Shown here: positions 8,174 to 18,016 of the stretch, one piece after another | Layout of the letters: each line of letters opens with the position of its first letter | How positions within the stretch are numbered: position 1 is the first letter of the stretch | NCBI GenBank assembly: GCA_003218135.1 | Contig: QHNQ01000167.1 | Location: 1 to 41,040, forward strand | Direction: 5' to 3' | Source of the DNA: Verrucomicrobiota bacterium | Lineage (GTDB): Bacteria > Verrucomicrobiota > Verrucomicrobiia > Chthoniobacterales > UBA10450 | Length of the DNA stretch: 41,040 nucleotides | The notes under the pieces: generated by a model | What the model was told of the DNA's origin: nothing | Database searches by the model: none | Seen by the model: the letters and a program-made list of their open reading frames with translations, nothing else | Program-made: the position numbers and the translations under genes

Positions 8174-10261
8174 TTACTTCCTGCCTAGTTGCTGCTTCAC
8201 AGCCGCGACCACCTGGTCCGGTTCGAATCCGAACTTTCTCTGTAATTCCTTGAGCGGCGCCGAAGCTCCGAACGTCTTCATGCAGACCATATGACCAGAG
8301 GTGCCGACATATCTCTCCCACCCAAAGGTCGAGGCCTGCTCCACGGCGACCCGCGCCTTTACATTCGGTGGGAGAACGCTGTCCCGGTAGGCCTGCGTCT
8401 GTTGGTCAAAGATCTCCCACGAAGGCATCGACACTACGCGCGAGCGAATGCCTTCGCTGAGCAGGTTCTCGTGGGCCTGTACCGCGAGGCTAACTTCACT
8501 CCCGGTGGCGATGATGATTACCTCAGGATTTCCGCCGGGGGCGTCTGCGAGCACATAGGCGCCCTGCGCGACACCGGATGCGGGCGCGTACTTGCTGCGA
8601 TCGAGAGTGGGCAGGGGCTGCCGCGACAACGCCAGTGCTGCAGGTTGATGGCGCAGTTGCAGTACGCAGCGATATGCCTCGAGTACTTCGTTGGCATCCC
8701 CGGGACGCAAGGTGATCAGTCCCGGTATCGCTCGCAGAGATGCGAGGTGCTCGACGGGTTGGTGTGTAGGACCGTCCTCCCCATCGCCCATGGCGTCATG
8801 GGTAAAGACGAAGAGAGCTGGCAGCTCCATAAGCGCGGCCAGCCGAATCCGGGGCCGCGCGTAGTCGCTGAAAATGAAAAATGTGGCGCCGAAGGGCCGC
8901 AGCTTGGAGAGCGAGAGTCCGTTGGTAATCGCGGCCATCGCATGCTCGCGAATGCCAAAATGCAGATTCTTTCCTCCCGGACTGTCGGCCTGAAAATCGC
9001 CCGCACCTGCGAAGGTCAGGAGGGTCTTGTTCGAGGGACCGAGATCCGCGGAGCCGCCGAGGAACCAAGGGATGTTTTGTGCGAGGACGTTCAGCACTCT
9101 GCTTGACGCATCCCGCCCGGCAATACCTTTCGGATCGGCTGGAAACACTGGAAGGTTACGGTCCCATCCCGTCGGGAGCTCGCGTCGCTCGAGCAAGTCG
9201 ATCTCAACCGCGAGATCGGGGTATTCGACCCGGTACGCATCGAAGAGCTCCGTCCACTTGTGCCGGGCTTCAGCGCCACGTTTGCCAATGCCGGCCGCAA
9301 AGTGGTCGTACACACCTTCGGGAACGAGAAACTTTTCATCCTCGGGCCACCCGTAGCTGCGTTTGACTAACCGGACCTCTTCGTCGCCTAGCGGCTCGCC
9401 ATGAGCGGCCGCAGTGTCCTGCTTGTTTGGTGAGCCGTAGCCTATGTGGCTGTCCAACACGATGAACGTGGGGCGGCCCTTCGTCTTCCGAAAGATGTCT
9501 AGAGCATGTTCGATGCGATCGAGGTCGTTCGCATCGCCGACCCGCAAAACGTTCCAACCGTACGCCAGGAATCGTGTCTCGACGTCCTCAGTGAACGCCA
9601 CGCGCGTGCTGCCTTCAATCGTGATGTGGTTGTTATCGTAAACCCAGCAGAGATTGTCGAGACCAAGGTGTCCCGCCAGTGATGCCGCTTCTGACGCAAC
9701 GCCCTCCATCAGGCAGCCATCGCCGCAAACGGCATAAATGTTGTAATCGAAGATTTCGAAGCCCGGCCGATTGTAATGATGGGCAAGCCACTTCTGAGCG
9801 ATCGCCATGCCAACGCTCGTCGCGACACCTTGGCCAAGGGGGCCAGTAGTGGTCTCCACTCCTGAGACCCAGTGGTATTCAGGGTGGCCGGGAGCCTTGC
9901 TGTTGAGCTGGCGGAAACGACGGATATCGTCGAGCGTGACCGAGGGCTGTCCCAGCGTTTCGTAGTCGGCATTGACGGCCTGAGTGCCACTGAGATGGAG
10001 CGCGGACCAGAGCAACATTGAGGCATGGCCATTCGACAGCACGAAACGATCACGATTAGGCCAGATCGGGTTCTGTGGATCGAAGCGGAGAACGCGATTC
10101 CATATCGTATAGACGAGCGGCGCGAGCGCCATCGGCGTGCCGGGATGTCCGGATTTAGCCTGCTGCACTGCGTCAATCGAAAGCGTACGAATGGTATTCA
10201 CGCAAAGCTGATCAAGTTGTGCCGCTGTTAAGGTCTCAACAGCAGCTAGCGCGGTACTCAT
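8174..10261 (-). CDS. tkt: Transketolase
   Basis: Transfers two-carbon ketol units between sugar phosphates in the non-oxidative pentose phosphate pathway, with ThDP and Mg2+. Length is 695 aa. Landmarks are the N-terminal SGHPGTPMALAPLVY, the active-site ...LSNGHASMLLW, the ThDP motif GDGCLMEGVASEAASLAGH...YDNN, HSHIGYGSPNKQ-like text, and FVFTHDAMGDGEDGPTHQPVEHLASLR in the pyrimidine domain, with the RMSMPSWEIFD-like C-terminal domain. AAGGAGG lies 5 nt before the ATG. It supplies xylulose-5-P and fructose-6-P interconversion for the phosphoketolase encoded next. Confidence 0.95.
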   Translation of the reverse strand: MSTALAAVETLTAAQLDQLCVNTIRTLSIDAVQQAKSGHPGTPMALAPLVYTIWNRVLRFDPQNPIWPNRDRFVLSNGHASMLLWSALHLSGTQAVNADYETLGQPSVTLDDIRRFRQLNSKAPGHPEYHWVSGVETTTGPLGQGVATSVGMAIAQKWLAHHYNRPGFEIFDYNIYAVCGDGCLMEGVASEAASLAGHLGLDNLCWVYDNNHITIEGSTRVAFTEDVETRFLAYGWNVLRVGDANDLDRIEHALDIFRKTKGRPTFIVLDSHIGYGSPNKQDTAAAHGEPLGDEEVRLVKRSYGWPEDEKFLVPEGVYDHFAAGIGKRGAEARHKWTELFDAYRVEYPDLAVEIDLLERRELPTGWDRNLPVFPADPKGIAGRDASSRVLNVLAQNIPWFLGGSADLGPSNKTLLTFAGAGDFQADSPGGKNLHFGIREHAMAAITNGLSLSKLRPFGATFFIFSDYARPRIRLAALMELPALFVFTHDAMGDGEDGPTHQPVEHLASLRAIPGLITLRPGDANEVLEAYRCVLQLRHQPAALALSRQPLPTLDRSKYAPASGVAQGAYVLADAPGGNPEVIIIATGSEVSLAVQAHENLLSEGIRSRVVSMPSWEIFDQQTQAYRDSVLPPNVKARVAVEQASTFGWERYVGTSGHMVCMKTFGASAPLKELQRKFGFEPDQVVAAVKQQLGRK

Positions 10262-10375
10262 GACTGCCTCCTTGGCATGCGTTCAAGTCTTTTCTTGCTT
10301 GCACCACAGTTGCTCTTAATCGTGAACCTATTGGAAGAACAGGAGCACGGCGGGCGCACAGTGATGGCAGCAGCA

Positions 10376-10861
10376 CTACGCCGAAATCGCGGCCTCTCCT
10401 CCGACTTCACTGGTGGCTTTCGTTTCCAGTGCAGCGACTTTGCCCAAGCGGCGCAGGTGGCGCTCCGCCTGACTGAAATCGGCTGCTAGGAAAGTTTGGA
10501 GAAGGTCCCAGGCCACCATGGGCCCCATGACTCGACCACCCAAGCAGATGAGGTTCATGTGGTCATCCTCTACGCCTTGTCGCGCCGAGTAGTGATCGTT
10601 GATCAGGCCGGCGCGTACCCCGGGCACTTTGTTTGCGCAGACCGATGCGCCCACACCGCTGCCGCAAACGGCCACTCCGCGCTCCACTCTGCCTGCCGCG
10701 ACCGCCCGGGCAAGAGGAATAACAAAATCTGGGTAGTCGTCGTCTGAATCCAGCCTACGAGCGCCGAAGTCGACAATGTCATGACCTGCTGCAGCAAGTT
10801 GTCCGCGCAGATCCTCCTTCAAGGTAAAACCACCGTGATCGGCGGCGATACCGACGCGCAT
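10376..10861 (-). CDS. rpiB: Ribose-5-phosphate isomerase B
   Basis: Interconverts ribulose-5-P and ribose-5-P. At 161 aa it matches the RpiB/LacAB family (about 150 aa) with a short C-terminal tail. Visible residues are the N-terminal IAADHGGFTLKE, the catalytic-Cys loop VAVCGSGVGASVCANKVPGVRA, then a His/Arg-containing NDHYSARQ and NLICLGGRVMGP. The start has AAGGAGAG just upstream. It sits between the phosphogluconolactonase gene (69 nt upstream) and transketolase (114 nt downstream). No ribulose-phosphate epimerase gene is present in the array, so xylulose-5-P supply needs an rpe elsewhere. Confidence 0.9.
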   Translation of the reverse strand: MRVGIAADHGGFTLKEDLRGQLAAAGHDIVDFGARRLDSDDDYPDFVIPLARAVAAGRVERGVAVCGSGVGASVCANKVPGVRAGLINDHYSARQGVEDDHMNLICLGGRVMGPMVAWDLLQTFLAADFSQAERHLRRLGKVAALETKATSEVGGEAAISA

Positions 10862-10930
10862 ATGCTCTCCTTGTTATTAGCTCGGAAAACTAATCCGCAG
10901 CACATCACTCAGTATCGAATCCGCATCCAC

Positions 10931-11647
10931 TCAGGCCACTTCGGCTTTCGAATTGTTATCGAGTCGGCCCGCTGCCGCGCGATCCGCCATTACCAGGGCA
11001 TGATCCCCGCGAACCCGGCCGGCCGGAATCGAAGCATCTCCGGCACACAGACGGGCCAGCATCCCTGACTTCTCGCTTCCGGTCACGAGCCACAACACCC
11101 GCCGGGCGCGGTTGAGAATCGGATACGTCAGCGTCATCCGCCGCCTTCCCTGGTAGAGTCCGCTGACTGCGACATCCGCATCATTGACGTCGAGGACCGG
11201 GTCCCCAGGCACCAGCGAAGCAGTGTGCCCGTCCGGTCCGAGTCCCAGGTGAACAAGATCAAGCACCGGGGGCGAGCCGGCGATCGCCTGTAGAGTCTGC
11301 GCGTATTGCTTGCATGCCGCCTCCAAGTCGGGCGATTCCACCGGCATGGGATGAATCTGCTCGGGGCGCAAGGGAGCGTGCTCAAGCAGGCTCTCGCGTA
11401 AGTGCGTGAGATTTCTGTCAGGATCTCCTGCGGGCGCGACTCTCTCGTCTACCTGCGCCACATGCACCGCGTTCCATGGCACGCCTTCGAGTGCGAGAGC
11501 GCGAAGCATAAGCCAGGGGGTGTGGCCGCCGCTGACAGCCATCACAAAGGAGCCGCGAGCTGCGACCGCTGCCCGAGCGTCGCCAGCGATGAGCTTTGCA
11601 GCCTCGCCGGCGACCGAGTCGGCATCGGTAAAGATTTCAATTTTCAT
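10931..11647 (-). CDS. pgl: 6-phosphogluconolactonase (DevB type)
   Basis: Hydrolyses 6-phosphogluconolactone to 6-phosphogluconate, the second step of the oxidative pentose phosphate pathway. 238 aa, the normal length of the NagB-like DevB/SOL family. The sugar-phosphate loop SGGHTP (residues 39-44), the VDERVAP motif, and HLGLGPDGHTASLVPG with its catalytic-site His are all present. It follows zwf by 53 nt on the same strand, as expected for a lactonase handling the product of the preceding gene. Confidence 0.93.
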   Translation of the reverse strand: MKIEIFTDADSVAGEAAKLIAGDARAAVAARGSFVMAVSGGHTPWLMLRALALEGVPWNAVHVAQVDERVAPAGDPDRNLTHLRESLLEHAPLRPEQIHPMPVESPDLEAACKQYAQTLQAIAGSPPVLDLVHLGLGPDGHTASLVPGDPVLDVNDADVAVSGLYQGRRRMTLTYPILNRARRVLWLVTGSEKSGMLARLCAGDASIPAGRVRGDHALVMADRAAAGRLDNNSKAEVA

Positions 11648-11700
11648 CTCGCGCTTCTCTCAATCATGACCACTCCATAAGAATTTGGTCTGATCATTTC

Positions 11701-13104
11701 TCAGGCAGCCTGGCTCGCGACAGATAGTGCGTCCTGGCCGACGGTCGGATTGCTCCAGCCTCCAGCAGGCGTAACCCGCTCGACTTCACCAGGGCCCCAT
11801 ATATTGGAGGCGTACTGATAAATCGGCGTGTTCTTTTTCAGCACCGGATCCACGATGCGCCATGCCTCCTCGACGTAGTCCTCCCGCGCGAACAGAGTGG
11901 CGTCTCCTTCCATTGCGGCTCCCAACACCCGCTCGTACGCGTCCATCTCACCGCCACGCGGAGACCGGCTCGCTACCATTTCACCGGTTTGAAGCGAGAG
12001 TCCTTCACCTGGGGCCAGCGACATCATTCCCATGGCAATTGTGACCTCGGGACTGAGGCGGAGGCGAAGATGGTTCTCTGTCAAAACACTGTCAGGAATC
12101 AATGTAGGAGGTTTGCGAAACTTGCCGACAATTTCGGTGCAGGTTACGGGCAAACATTTGCCGGCCCGAATGTAGAAAGGAACTCCTTTCCAGCGCCAGG
12201 AATTAATCTCCAATTTCAAAGCGGCGAAGGTTTCGGTCTGCGAGTCCTTGGCTACTCCGTGCTCATCGCGATAGCCGCGGAACTGGCCGCGCACAAGGTT
12301 CTTCTCCTCGATGGGCGGAATTGCTTTCAGCACTTTCACTTTCTCGTCGCGCACGGACTCGCTGTCGGATCGGACCGGCGGCTCCATCGCCAAATTCGAC
12401 AACACCTGAAATAGGTGGTTCTGGATCACATCACAAATGGTTCCGGTCTGATCGTAGAAACCTCCGCGGCCCTGTACGCCGAAGTCCTCTGCCATGGTGA
12501 TCTGCACGCTCTCAATGTAGTTGCGATTCCAAAAGGCTTCCGCGAATGCGTTGGCGAAGCGGAAGACCAGCATGTTGTTCACCGGCCGCTTGCCGAGGTA
12601 GTGGTCAATACGGAAGATGTCTGCTTCGTCGAAGGCCCCAAGCAGGACCTTGTTCAGATCCCGGGCTGAGGTCAGATCATGCCCGAAGGGTTTTTCGACG
12701 ATGACCCGTGCACCGCTGGCACAATTCGATTTCGCCAGCTGTTCCACGACGGTTTCAAACAAAACAGGTGGAATCGCCAGGTAATGCGCTGGACGATGTG
12801 CGTCCTTTAGTTCTTTGCGGAGGGCCGCGAAAGTTGCCGGGTCCTGATAATCGCCATCAACGTAGCGCAGCAAGCCGGACAGCTTTTCGAACGCCGCAGT
12901 ATCCACTCCACCATGCTTCTCAAGACTGTCGTGCGCCCGCGCCCGAAGCTGATCGAGATTCCAACCAGCCTTGGCCACGCCGACGACGGGCACATTAAGA
13001 TGTCCGCGTTTCACCATCGCCTGCAACGCAGGGAATATTTTCTTGTAGGCCAGATCGCCGGTGGCGCCGAAGAAAACGAGCGCGTCTGAGTGGGAATTGG
13101 TCAT
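11701..13104 (-). CDS. zwf: Glucose-6-phosphate 1-dehydrogenase
   Basis: Oxidises glucose-6-P to 6-phosphogluconolactone and supplies NAD(P)H. The preferred ATG at 13104 gives 467 aa; the frame extends six codons to a TTG at 13122, but AAGGAAGG lies just before 13104. The Rossmann motif GATGDLAYKK is near the N terminus. The catalytic signature RIDHYLGKRPVNNMLV and EKPFGHDL are intact, as are the substrate-site elements EDFGVQGRGGFYDQTG and the C-terminal AYERVLGAAMEGD. It starts 14 nt after the gnd stop. Confidence 0.95.
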   Translation of the reverse strand: MTNSHSDALVFFGATGDLAYKKIFPALQAMVKRGHLNVPVVGVAKAGWNLDQLRARAHDSLEKHGGVDTAAFEKLSGLLRYVDGDYQDPATFAALRKELKDAHRPAHYLAIPPVLFETVVEQLAKSNCASGARVIVEKPFGHDLTSARDLNKVLLGAFDEADIFRIDHYLGKRPVNNMLVFRFANAFAEAFWNRNYIESVQITMAEDFGVQGRGGFYDQTGTICDVIQNHLFQVLSNLAMEPPVRSDSESVRDEKVKVLKAIPPIEEKNLVRGQFRGYRDEHGVAKDSQTETFAALKLEINSWRWKGVPFYIRAGKCLPVTCTEIVGKFRKPPTLIPDSVLTENHLRLRLSPEVTIAMGMMSLAPGEGLSLQTGEMVASRSPRGGEMDAYERVLGAAMEGDATLFAREDYVEEAWRIVDPVLKKNTPIYQYASNIWGPGEVERVTPAGGWSNPTVGQDALSVASQAA

Positions 13105-13118
13105 GGATAATCCTTCCT

Positions 13119-14150
13119 TCAAGCAGCCTCTGATTTCTCGGCTGGTTTCTCTACGTGTCCGCCGAATTCATAGCGCATCGCAGATAAGAGCTTATTCACA
13201 AAATCTGCTTCGCCACGCGAGCTGAAGCGCTCGTACAGCGAAGCGGTGAGAACTGGCGCTGGTACCGCCTCGTCAATCGCGGCTTTGATTGTCCAGCGGC
13301 CTTCGCCGGAGTCAGAAACTCGGCCTGCAAACTTCGAGAGGTTTGGATCCTGGAGCAAGGCGGCCGCGGTGAGATCCAGCAGCCACGAAGCGATGACACT
13401 GCCGCGCCGCCACACTTCGGCGACATCCCGCAGATTCAGGTCGTACTGGTAGTGCTCGGGGTCGCGCAACGGTGTAGTCTCAGCGTCAATCTTGCGCTCT
13501 TGCTTTCCAACATTGGCGGAACGCAGAACGCCCAAGCCTTCGGCGTAGGCTGCCATGATTCCGTACTCGATTCCGTTGTGGATCATCTTGACGAAGTGGC
13601 CGGCGCCATTGGGACCGCAGTGCAGATAGCCTTGTTCGGCGGTGCCATCGAGCTTCTCGCGACCGGGCGTGCGCGCTATGTCCCCCATGCCGGGCGCGAG
13701 TGTCGAGAAGATCGGGTCGAGGTGCTGAACCACATCCTTTTCCCCGCCAATCATCATGCAGTAACCGCGTTCCAGACCCCACACACCGCCGCTCGTGCCC
13801 ACGTCCACGTAGTGGATTTTTTTCTGTGCGAGTTCTTGTGCGCGGCGCATGTCGTCAACATAGTAAGAATTTCCGCCGTCAATGAGGATGTCGCCCGCCT
13901 CTAGGTCGGGCAGCAAGTCAGCGATTGTGTTGTCAACGACCGCTGCGGGCACCATCAGCCACACCGCCCGCGGTTTCTCGAGTTTTTTCACCAGGTCCGG
14001 AAGCGAAGCCGCACCCACCGCGTTCTCCTGGACCAATTCGCTTACGGTTTTTGGCGACCTGTCGAACACAACGCAGTCGTGTCCCTTCTTGATCAGCCGT
14101 CGCGCCATATTGGCGCCCATTCTTCCGAGCCCTATCATTCCAAGTTGCAT
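13119..14150 (-). CDS. gnd: 6-phosphogluconate dehydrogenase, short decarboxylating type
   Basis: Oxidatively decarboxylates 6-phosphogluconate to ribulose-5-P. At 343 aa it belongs to the short YqeC/GndA-like branch, not the ~470-aa enterobacterial type. The dinucleotide motif GLGRMG is at residues 7-12. The second strand ends in VVFDRSP, with Asp30 where NADP-specific enzymes have Asn-Arg, suggesting NAD preference (inference). The substrate motif [23 protein letters not shown] and the catalytic [20 protein letters not shown]-like segment are intact. The ATG has GAGGAGG upstream. It precedes zwf by 14 nt. Confidence 0.93.
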   Translation of the reverse strand: MQLGMIGLGRMGANMARRLIKKGHDCVVFDRSPKTVSELVQENAVGAASLPDLVKKLEKPRAVWLMVPAAVVDNTIADLLPDLEAGDILIDGGNSYYVDDMRRAQELAQKKIHYVDVGTSGGVWGLERGYCMMIGGEKDVVQHLDPIFSTLAPGMGDIARTPGREKLDGTAEQGYLHCGPNGAGHFVKMIHNGIEYGIMAAYAEGLGVLRSANVGKQERKIDAETTPLRDPEHYQYDLNLRDVAEVWRRGSVIASWLLDLTAAALLQDPNLSKFAGRVSDSGEGRWTIKAAIDEAVPAPVLTASLYERFSSRGEADFVNKLLSAMRYEFGGHVEKPAEKSEAA

Positions 14151-14261
14151 AAGCGCTCCTCCTCTGAAAATAATCGCAGAATCGTTTGGGTCATTGCGCT
14201 ACCTGGGTGTCACCACGGGGCCACACACCTGCCGCTTGAACTGCAAACCTCCATTACTGAT

Positions 14262-15194
14262 TCACGCAGCTCGGGTCTTACTGCGGGCATTCTCAAAAAT
14301 ATTCACAAATTCCAGGTAACGTCGGGCAATCTCCGCGACAGCTGCATCGCGCGTGATCTGCTTCGCCCGCAAGCTAACGAGCGGCCCCCAGAAACTAGTC
14401 CGGCCCACTGCAAAGCCGATGAAACCCGGCACGGTGGCGGCCGTAGTCAACCACTCGCGCACCTTCTGGTCGTTTTCTCCCCGGCCCAGGATGATGCAAC
14501 TGACTTTGTCGCGTCCACCCCGACGCGCAGCCGCAACCATCTTCTCGCAGTCCTCCCTGCGGTCGAGTCCCTCGATCTTCCAGACGTCCGGCTCAACTTG
14601 CGCATCCTGAAGTTGCTGGATGGTCTCGGCCATCAGCCGGGGGCGAATCTCTAGATCGTAGGCCTTCTTGTCTCCTTTGACCTGATCGAGGTGTGCCTTC
14701 TCCGGTGGTACCAGCAGTTCGAACATGAATCGGCTGCGGCCGTCATTGTGCAGGTATTCAGAGAGCCTTCGTAGACGGGCCGCTTGCCGCCGATTTAGAG
14801 CGCGATCCCCCTCTGGGTTATATCGCACCAGGACCTTGCAGAAAGTTGGGTTGAAAGCCTCGATGTGTTTGGCAAACTCTTCACCGTATTCGAAGTCAAA
14901 CTCCTCCTGGCCGCTCTTCTCGGCCGGGCAGGCACTCGTGTAGGAGTGCGCCGTGGCATCGCGAAGAATGGCAGCTCCGAACTGCTCGTCGACGAGGATG
15001 CCGGCCTTCTGCTTGGGCACGCCAGCTTTGACCGCCGCTTCAAAGCCGTCATATATCACCTGCTTGGTAGCGGCGATCTCAGCCGTCCGCTCTGGGCTGA
15101 GCGTGCCGCTCCACCCGAACATCTTGGTCTGGAATGATCCCCGGTGATCGAACGGCAGGATATATAAAGATTCATTAAAGCCAAGTGCTGTCAT
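14262..15194 (-). CDS. DUF2090-family aldolase-like protein
   Basis: This 310-aa protein matches the stand-alone DUF2090 family, related to the C-terminal domain fused to the IolC kinase in some bacteria and thought to have a TIM-barrel sugar-phosphate aldolase fold. Visible features are [10 protein letters not shown] near residues 13-22, VDEQFGAAI, the strand [21 protein letters not shown], and [16 protein letters not shown] final barrel strand is [11 protein letters not shown], reminiscent of a phosphate-binding loop. Its start overlaps the pgi stop by 4 nt (ATGA), with AAGGAGT upstream. This places it firmly in the glucose array, yet no standard PPP step lacks an enzyme that it would obviously supply. 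Substrate unknown. Confidence 0.75.
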   Translation of the reverse strand: MTALGFNESLYILPFDHRGSFQTKMFGWSGTLSPERTAEIAATKQVIYDGFEAAVKAGVPKQKAGILVDEQFGAAILRDATAHSYTSACPAEKSGQEEFDFEYGEEFAKHIEAFNPTFCKVLVRYNPEGDRALNRRQAARLRRLSEYLHNDGRSRFMFELLVPPEKAHLDQVKGDKKAYDLEIRPRLMAETIQQLQDAQVEPDVWKIEGLDRREDCEKMVAAARRGGRDKVSCIILGRGENDQKVREWLTTAATVPGFIGFAVGRTSFWGPLVSLRAKQITRDAAVAEIARRYLEFVNIFENARSKTRAA

Positions 15195-16849
15195 AGCGAC
15201 TCCTTGTGTTTGCGGTAGCGACGAATCAAACTGTTGGTTGAACTGTCGTGGTTGAGTGCAGGTTCGAGATTGTTCTCAAGTTCCGGAATAATGCGCTGTG
15301 CCAGAACCTTGCCGAGTTCGACGCCCCACTGATCGAACGAATCAATGTTCCAGAGCACGCCCTGTGTGAAGACAGAGTGCTCGTAGAGCGCCACGAGCTT
15401 GCCCAGTGTGTCCGGCGTGAGCCGTTCAGCCAGGATCGTGTTCGACGGCCGATTGCCTTCGAAGACGCGGTGGGGGACGAGCCAGTCCGGCGTGCCCTCC
15501 GCCTTCACCTGCTCTGGTGTTTTGCCGAACGCAAGTGCCTCAGTCTGAGCGAAAACATTAGCTAGCAACATGTCATGATGCCGGCCAACCGGATTCAGCG
15601 GCTGGGCAAATGCAATGAAGTCGCAAGGGATGAGCCGTGTCCCTTGATGGATCAACTGGTAGAACGAGTGCTGCCCGTTTGTTCCCGGTTCTCCCCAGTA
15701 GATGGGGCCGGTATCGTGGGCGACTATTTCACCGTCAAGTGTGATGTGTTTTCCGTTGCTCTCCATCGTCAACTGCTGCAGATATGCCGGGAAACGCTTC
15801 AGATACTGCTCGTACGGCAAGACCGCGACAGTCTGTGCGCCGAAAAAGTCGTTGTACCAAACGGAGAGCAGGCCCATGAGAACCGGCAGGTTGACCTCGA
15901 AGGGGGTCGTGCGGAAATGCTCGTCCATCTGGTGGAAGCCATCCAGCATGCTGCGGAAATTATCCGGACCGATGGCGACCATGGTCGAAAGGCCGATTGC
16001 CGAATCCATTGAGTAGCGGCCACCGACCCAATCCCAGAATTCGAACATGTTAGCGGTGTCTATACCGAACTTCGCCACTTCCGCGGCATTTGTTGCCACC
16101 GCGACAAAATGTTTTGCCACCGAACTTGCATCGCCTCCCAGTCCCGCGAGTGACCAGGCACGGGCCGTATGGGCGTTCGTCATCGTCTCGAGCGTCGTAA
16201 AAGTTTTCGAAGAGACGACGAACAGGGTTTCCGACGGATCGAGGTCCCGTACCGCTTCAGCGAAGTCGGTTCCATCAATGTTGGAGACGAAGCGAAAACT
16301 CATGTCGCGCTCGGAGTAGTGCTTGAGCGCTTCGTAGGCCATGACCGGCCCGAGATCGGAGCCGCCAATCCCGATGTTGACGACGTTACGAATGCGTTTT
16401 CCGGTATGACCTTTCCACGCCCCGCTCCGCACCCTGTCGGAGAAATTAGCCATCTTGTCGAGCACCGAATGAACCTCGGGCACCACGTCCTTTCCATCAA
16501 CGAGAATCGAAGCCCCTCTAGGGGCGCGCAGGGCCACGTGCAAGACCGCCCGCTTCTCTGTGATATTGATCTTCTCGCCGCCGAACATGGCATCGATTCG
16601 CGCCTGAAGACCGGATTCTTCTGCGAGTTGAAGAAGGAGCCGGAGGGTTTGGTCGATAATGCGGTTCTTGGAGTAATCGAGGTACAAGCCTGCAGCCTCG
16701 ACTGCCATCCGCTCGCCGCGCTTCGGGTCGTCTCCGAAAAGCTGACGCAAATGCAGCTTTGAAACCTTCTTGTAGTGCGACGCGAGTGCGTCCCATGCTG
16801 GAGTTCTGGTGGCTGGCCGGTTTGCCAGGGGTTGAACGTGTGCTGCCAT
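15191..16849 (-). CDS. pgi: Glucose-6-phosphate isomerase
   Basis: Interconverts glucose-6-P and fructose-6-P. The ATG at 16849 has AAAGGAG 7 nt upstream; an ATG two codons earlier (16855) would be too close to it. 552 aa, of the E. coli-like long type. Both family signatures are present: [11 protein letters not shown] with the preceding TGKRIRNVV, and [10 protein letters not shown] near the C terminus. [14 protein letters not shown] and the active-site [12 protein letters not shown] loop are also intact. It follows transaldolase by about 60 nt and overlaps the DUF2090 gene by 4 nt. In this pathway it also allows fructose-6-P to re-enter the oxidative branch as a cycle. Confidence 0.95.
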   Translation of the reverse strand: MAAHVQPLANRPATRTPAWDALASHYKKVSKLHLRQLFGDDPKRGERMAVEAAGLYLDYSKNRIIDQTLRLLLQLAEESGLQARIDAMFGGEKINITEKRAVLHVALRAPRGASILVDGKDVVPEVHSVLDKMANFSDRVRSGAWKGHTGKRIRNVVNIGIGGSDLGPVMAYEALKHYSERDMSFRFVSNIDGTDFAEAVRDLDPSETLFVVSSKTFTTLETMTNAHTARAWSLAGLGGDASSVAKHFVAVATNAAEVAKFGIDTANMFEFWDWVGGRYSMDSAIGLSTMVAIGPDNFRSMLDGFHQMDEHFRTTPFEVNLPVLMGLLSVWYNDFFGAQTVAVLPYEQYLKRFPAYLQQLTMESNGKHITLDGEIVAHDTGPIYWGEPGTNGQHSFYQLIHQGTRLIPCDFIAFAQPLNPVGRHHDMLLANVFAQTEALAFGKTPEQVKAEGTPDWLVPHRVFEGNRPSNTILAERLTPDTLGKLVALYEHSVFTQGVLWNIDSFDQWGVELGKVLAQRIIPELENNLEPALNHDSSTNSLIRRYRKHKESL

Positions 16850-16912
16850 GCTCATGCTCCTTTCGTCTCTACGTGCTTAGTCTGAACGAGCGTCATGCGG
16901 CTTGTTTCCTCT

Positions 16913-18016
16913 TTAACTGACTGCTTTCAGGGTGGCGCTTTTGTCAAGCGACGCACTCTTAGAAGAAATCACGCCCATCAAATCGTTCCACGACTTTACA
17001 AAGGACTCGGCTCCTTCATCCTGAAGCTGCGTGGCCAAAGCATCGACGTCCACGCCTGCTTTGGCGAACTGCCCCAGCACTTCATCGGAGTTCCCGCCGT
17101 CGGGCGGCAGCAACTCGCCCAATTCAGTGTGAGTAGCTAGGGCTTTCAATGTGGCCTCCGGCATGGTGTTCACAGTGAAGGGCGCAGCCAGGGACTTGAT
17201 GTAGAGGATGTCTGAAGCTTTTGGATCTTTGGTTCCCGTGCTGGCCCACAACAGCCGTTGCGGACGACCACCGAGGTTGTAAACGCGCTGCCAGCGCGGC
17301 GAGCTGAGAAGAGCGCTGGCTGCTTTGTAGGTGCGTTTAGCGATGGCGATGCCAAGTTGGTTGCGTAGTTCTTCAGGCACCTTGCTGGCAACAGCGGAAT
17401 CCCAGCGGCTGACAAACACCGATGCCACGGAACCGACATTGGGATTCAGGCCTGCCTCGATGCGCCTCTCAATGCCGCGCAAGAATGCTTCGGCCGCGGC
17501 CAAGTAGTGCTCACGGGAGAACAACAGAGTGACGTTAATTGGCACTCCGGCGAAGATCGCTTCTTCGATTGCGGGGACTCCTTGCTTGGTACCAGGAATC
17601 TTGATTAACAGGTTGGGACGATTCGCCCGGGCAAACAGTTCTTTGGCTGCGGCGAGCGTGCTGGCCGTGTCGTACGCAAGAAGTGGAGATACTTCCAGCG
17701 AAACCCATCCGTCCACTCCATTCGTCCTTTCATGAATTGGTCGAAAGAGATCTGCGGCCCGAGTGAGATCCTCCATGGCTAGCTCGAAGAAGAGCGCTTC
17801 GCCCGACTTGCCTTTGCTTAACTTCTCGCTGATCGCCGAGTCATACGTCGCGCTATTCTTGATGGCGTGGTCGAAGATCGTCGGATTCGAAGTGAGTCCG
17901 GTGACCGACAGGTCGTCAATGTATTGTTTAAGCGTACCGCTGTCCAGCAGTTCGCGGGTGATGTTATCTAGCCAGAGACTCTGGCCCTCGTCGTGTAGCA
18001 GTCGTGTTGCTTTCAT
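16913..18016 (-). CDS. tal: Transaldolase
   Basis: Transfers the dihydroxyacetone unit between sedoheptulose-7-P and glyceraldehyde-3-P through a lysine Schiff base. The true start is the ATG at 18016, preceded by GAGGTG and overlapping the upstream stop by 4 nt; the frame extends further only through the neighbouring gene. It is 367 aa, the long actinobacterial/cyanobacterial type. The Schiff-base lysine is Lys139 in LLIKIPGT. Other family segments are SLWLDNITRELL, GLTSNPTIF and INVTLLFSREHY. In many relatives tal and pgi are fused; here they are separate neighbours in the same order. Confidence 0.93.
   Translation of the reverse strand: MKATRLLHDEGQSLWLDNITRELLDSGTLKQYIDDLSVTGLTSNPTIFDHAIKNSATYDSAISEKLSKGKSGEALFFELAMEDLTRAADLFRPIHERTNGVDGWVSLEVSPLLAYDTASTLAAAKELFARANRPNLLIKIPGTKQGVPAIEEAIFAGVPINVTLLFSREHYLAAAEAFLRGIERRIEAGLNPNVGSVASVFVSRWDSAVASKVPEELRNQLGIAIAKRTYKAASALLSSPRWQRVYNLGGRPQRLLWASTGTKDPKASDILYIKSLAAPFTVNTMPEATLKALATHTELGELLPPDGGNSDEVLGQFAKAGVDVDALATQLQDEGAESFVKSWNDLMGVISSKSASLDKSATLKAVS

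Noticed and set aside
7510-8253. Long plus-strand open frame (247 aa) opposite the phosphoketolase gene
   Set aside because: It is antisense to strongly conserved xfp sequence, has no recognisable motif and no credible ribosome binding site; high-GC antisense frames are expected.
11989-12669. Plus-strand frames opposite zwf
   Set aside because: They are antisense to intact zwf active-site sequence and have no motif of their own.
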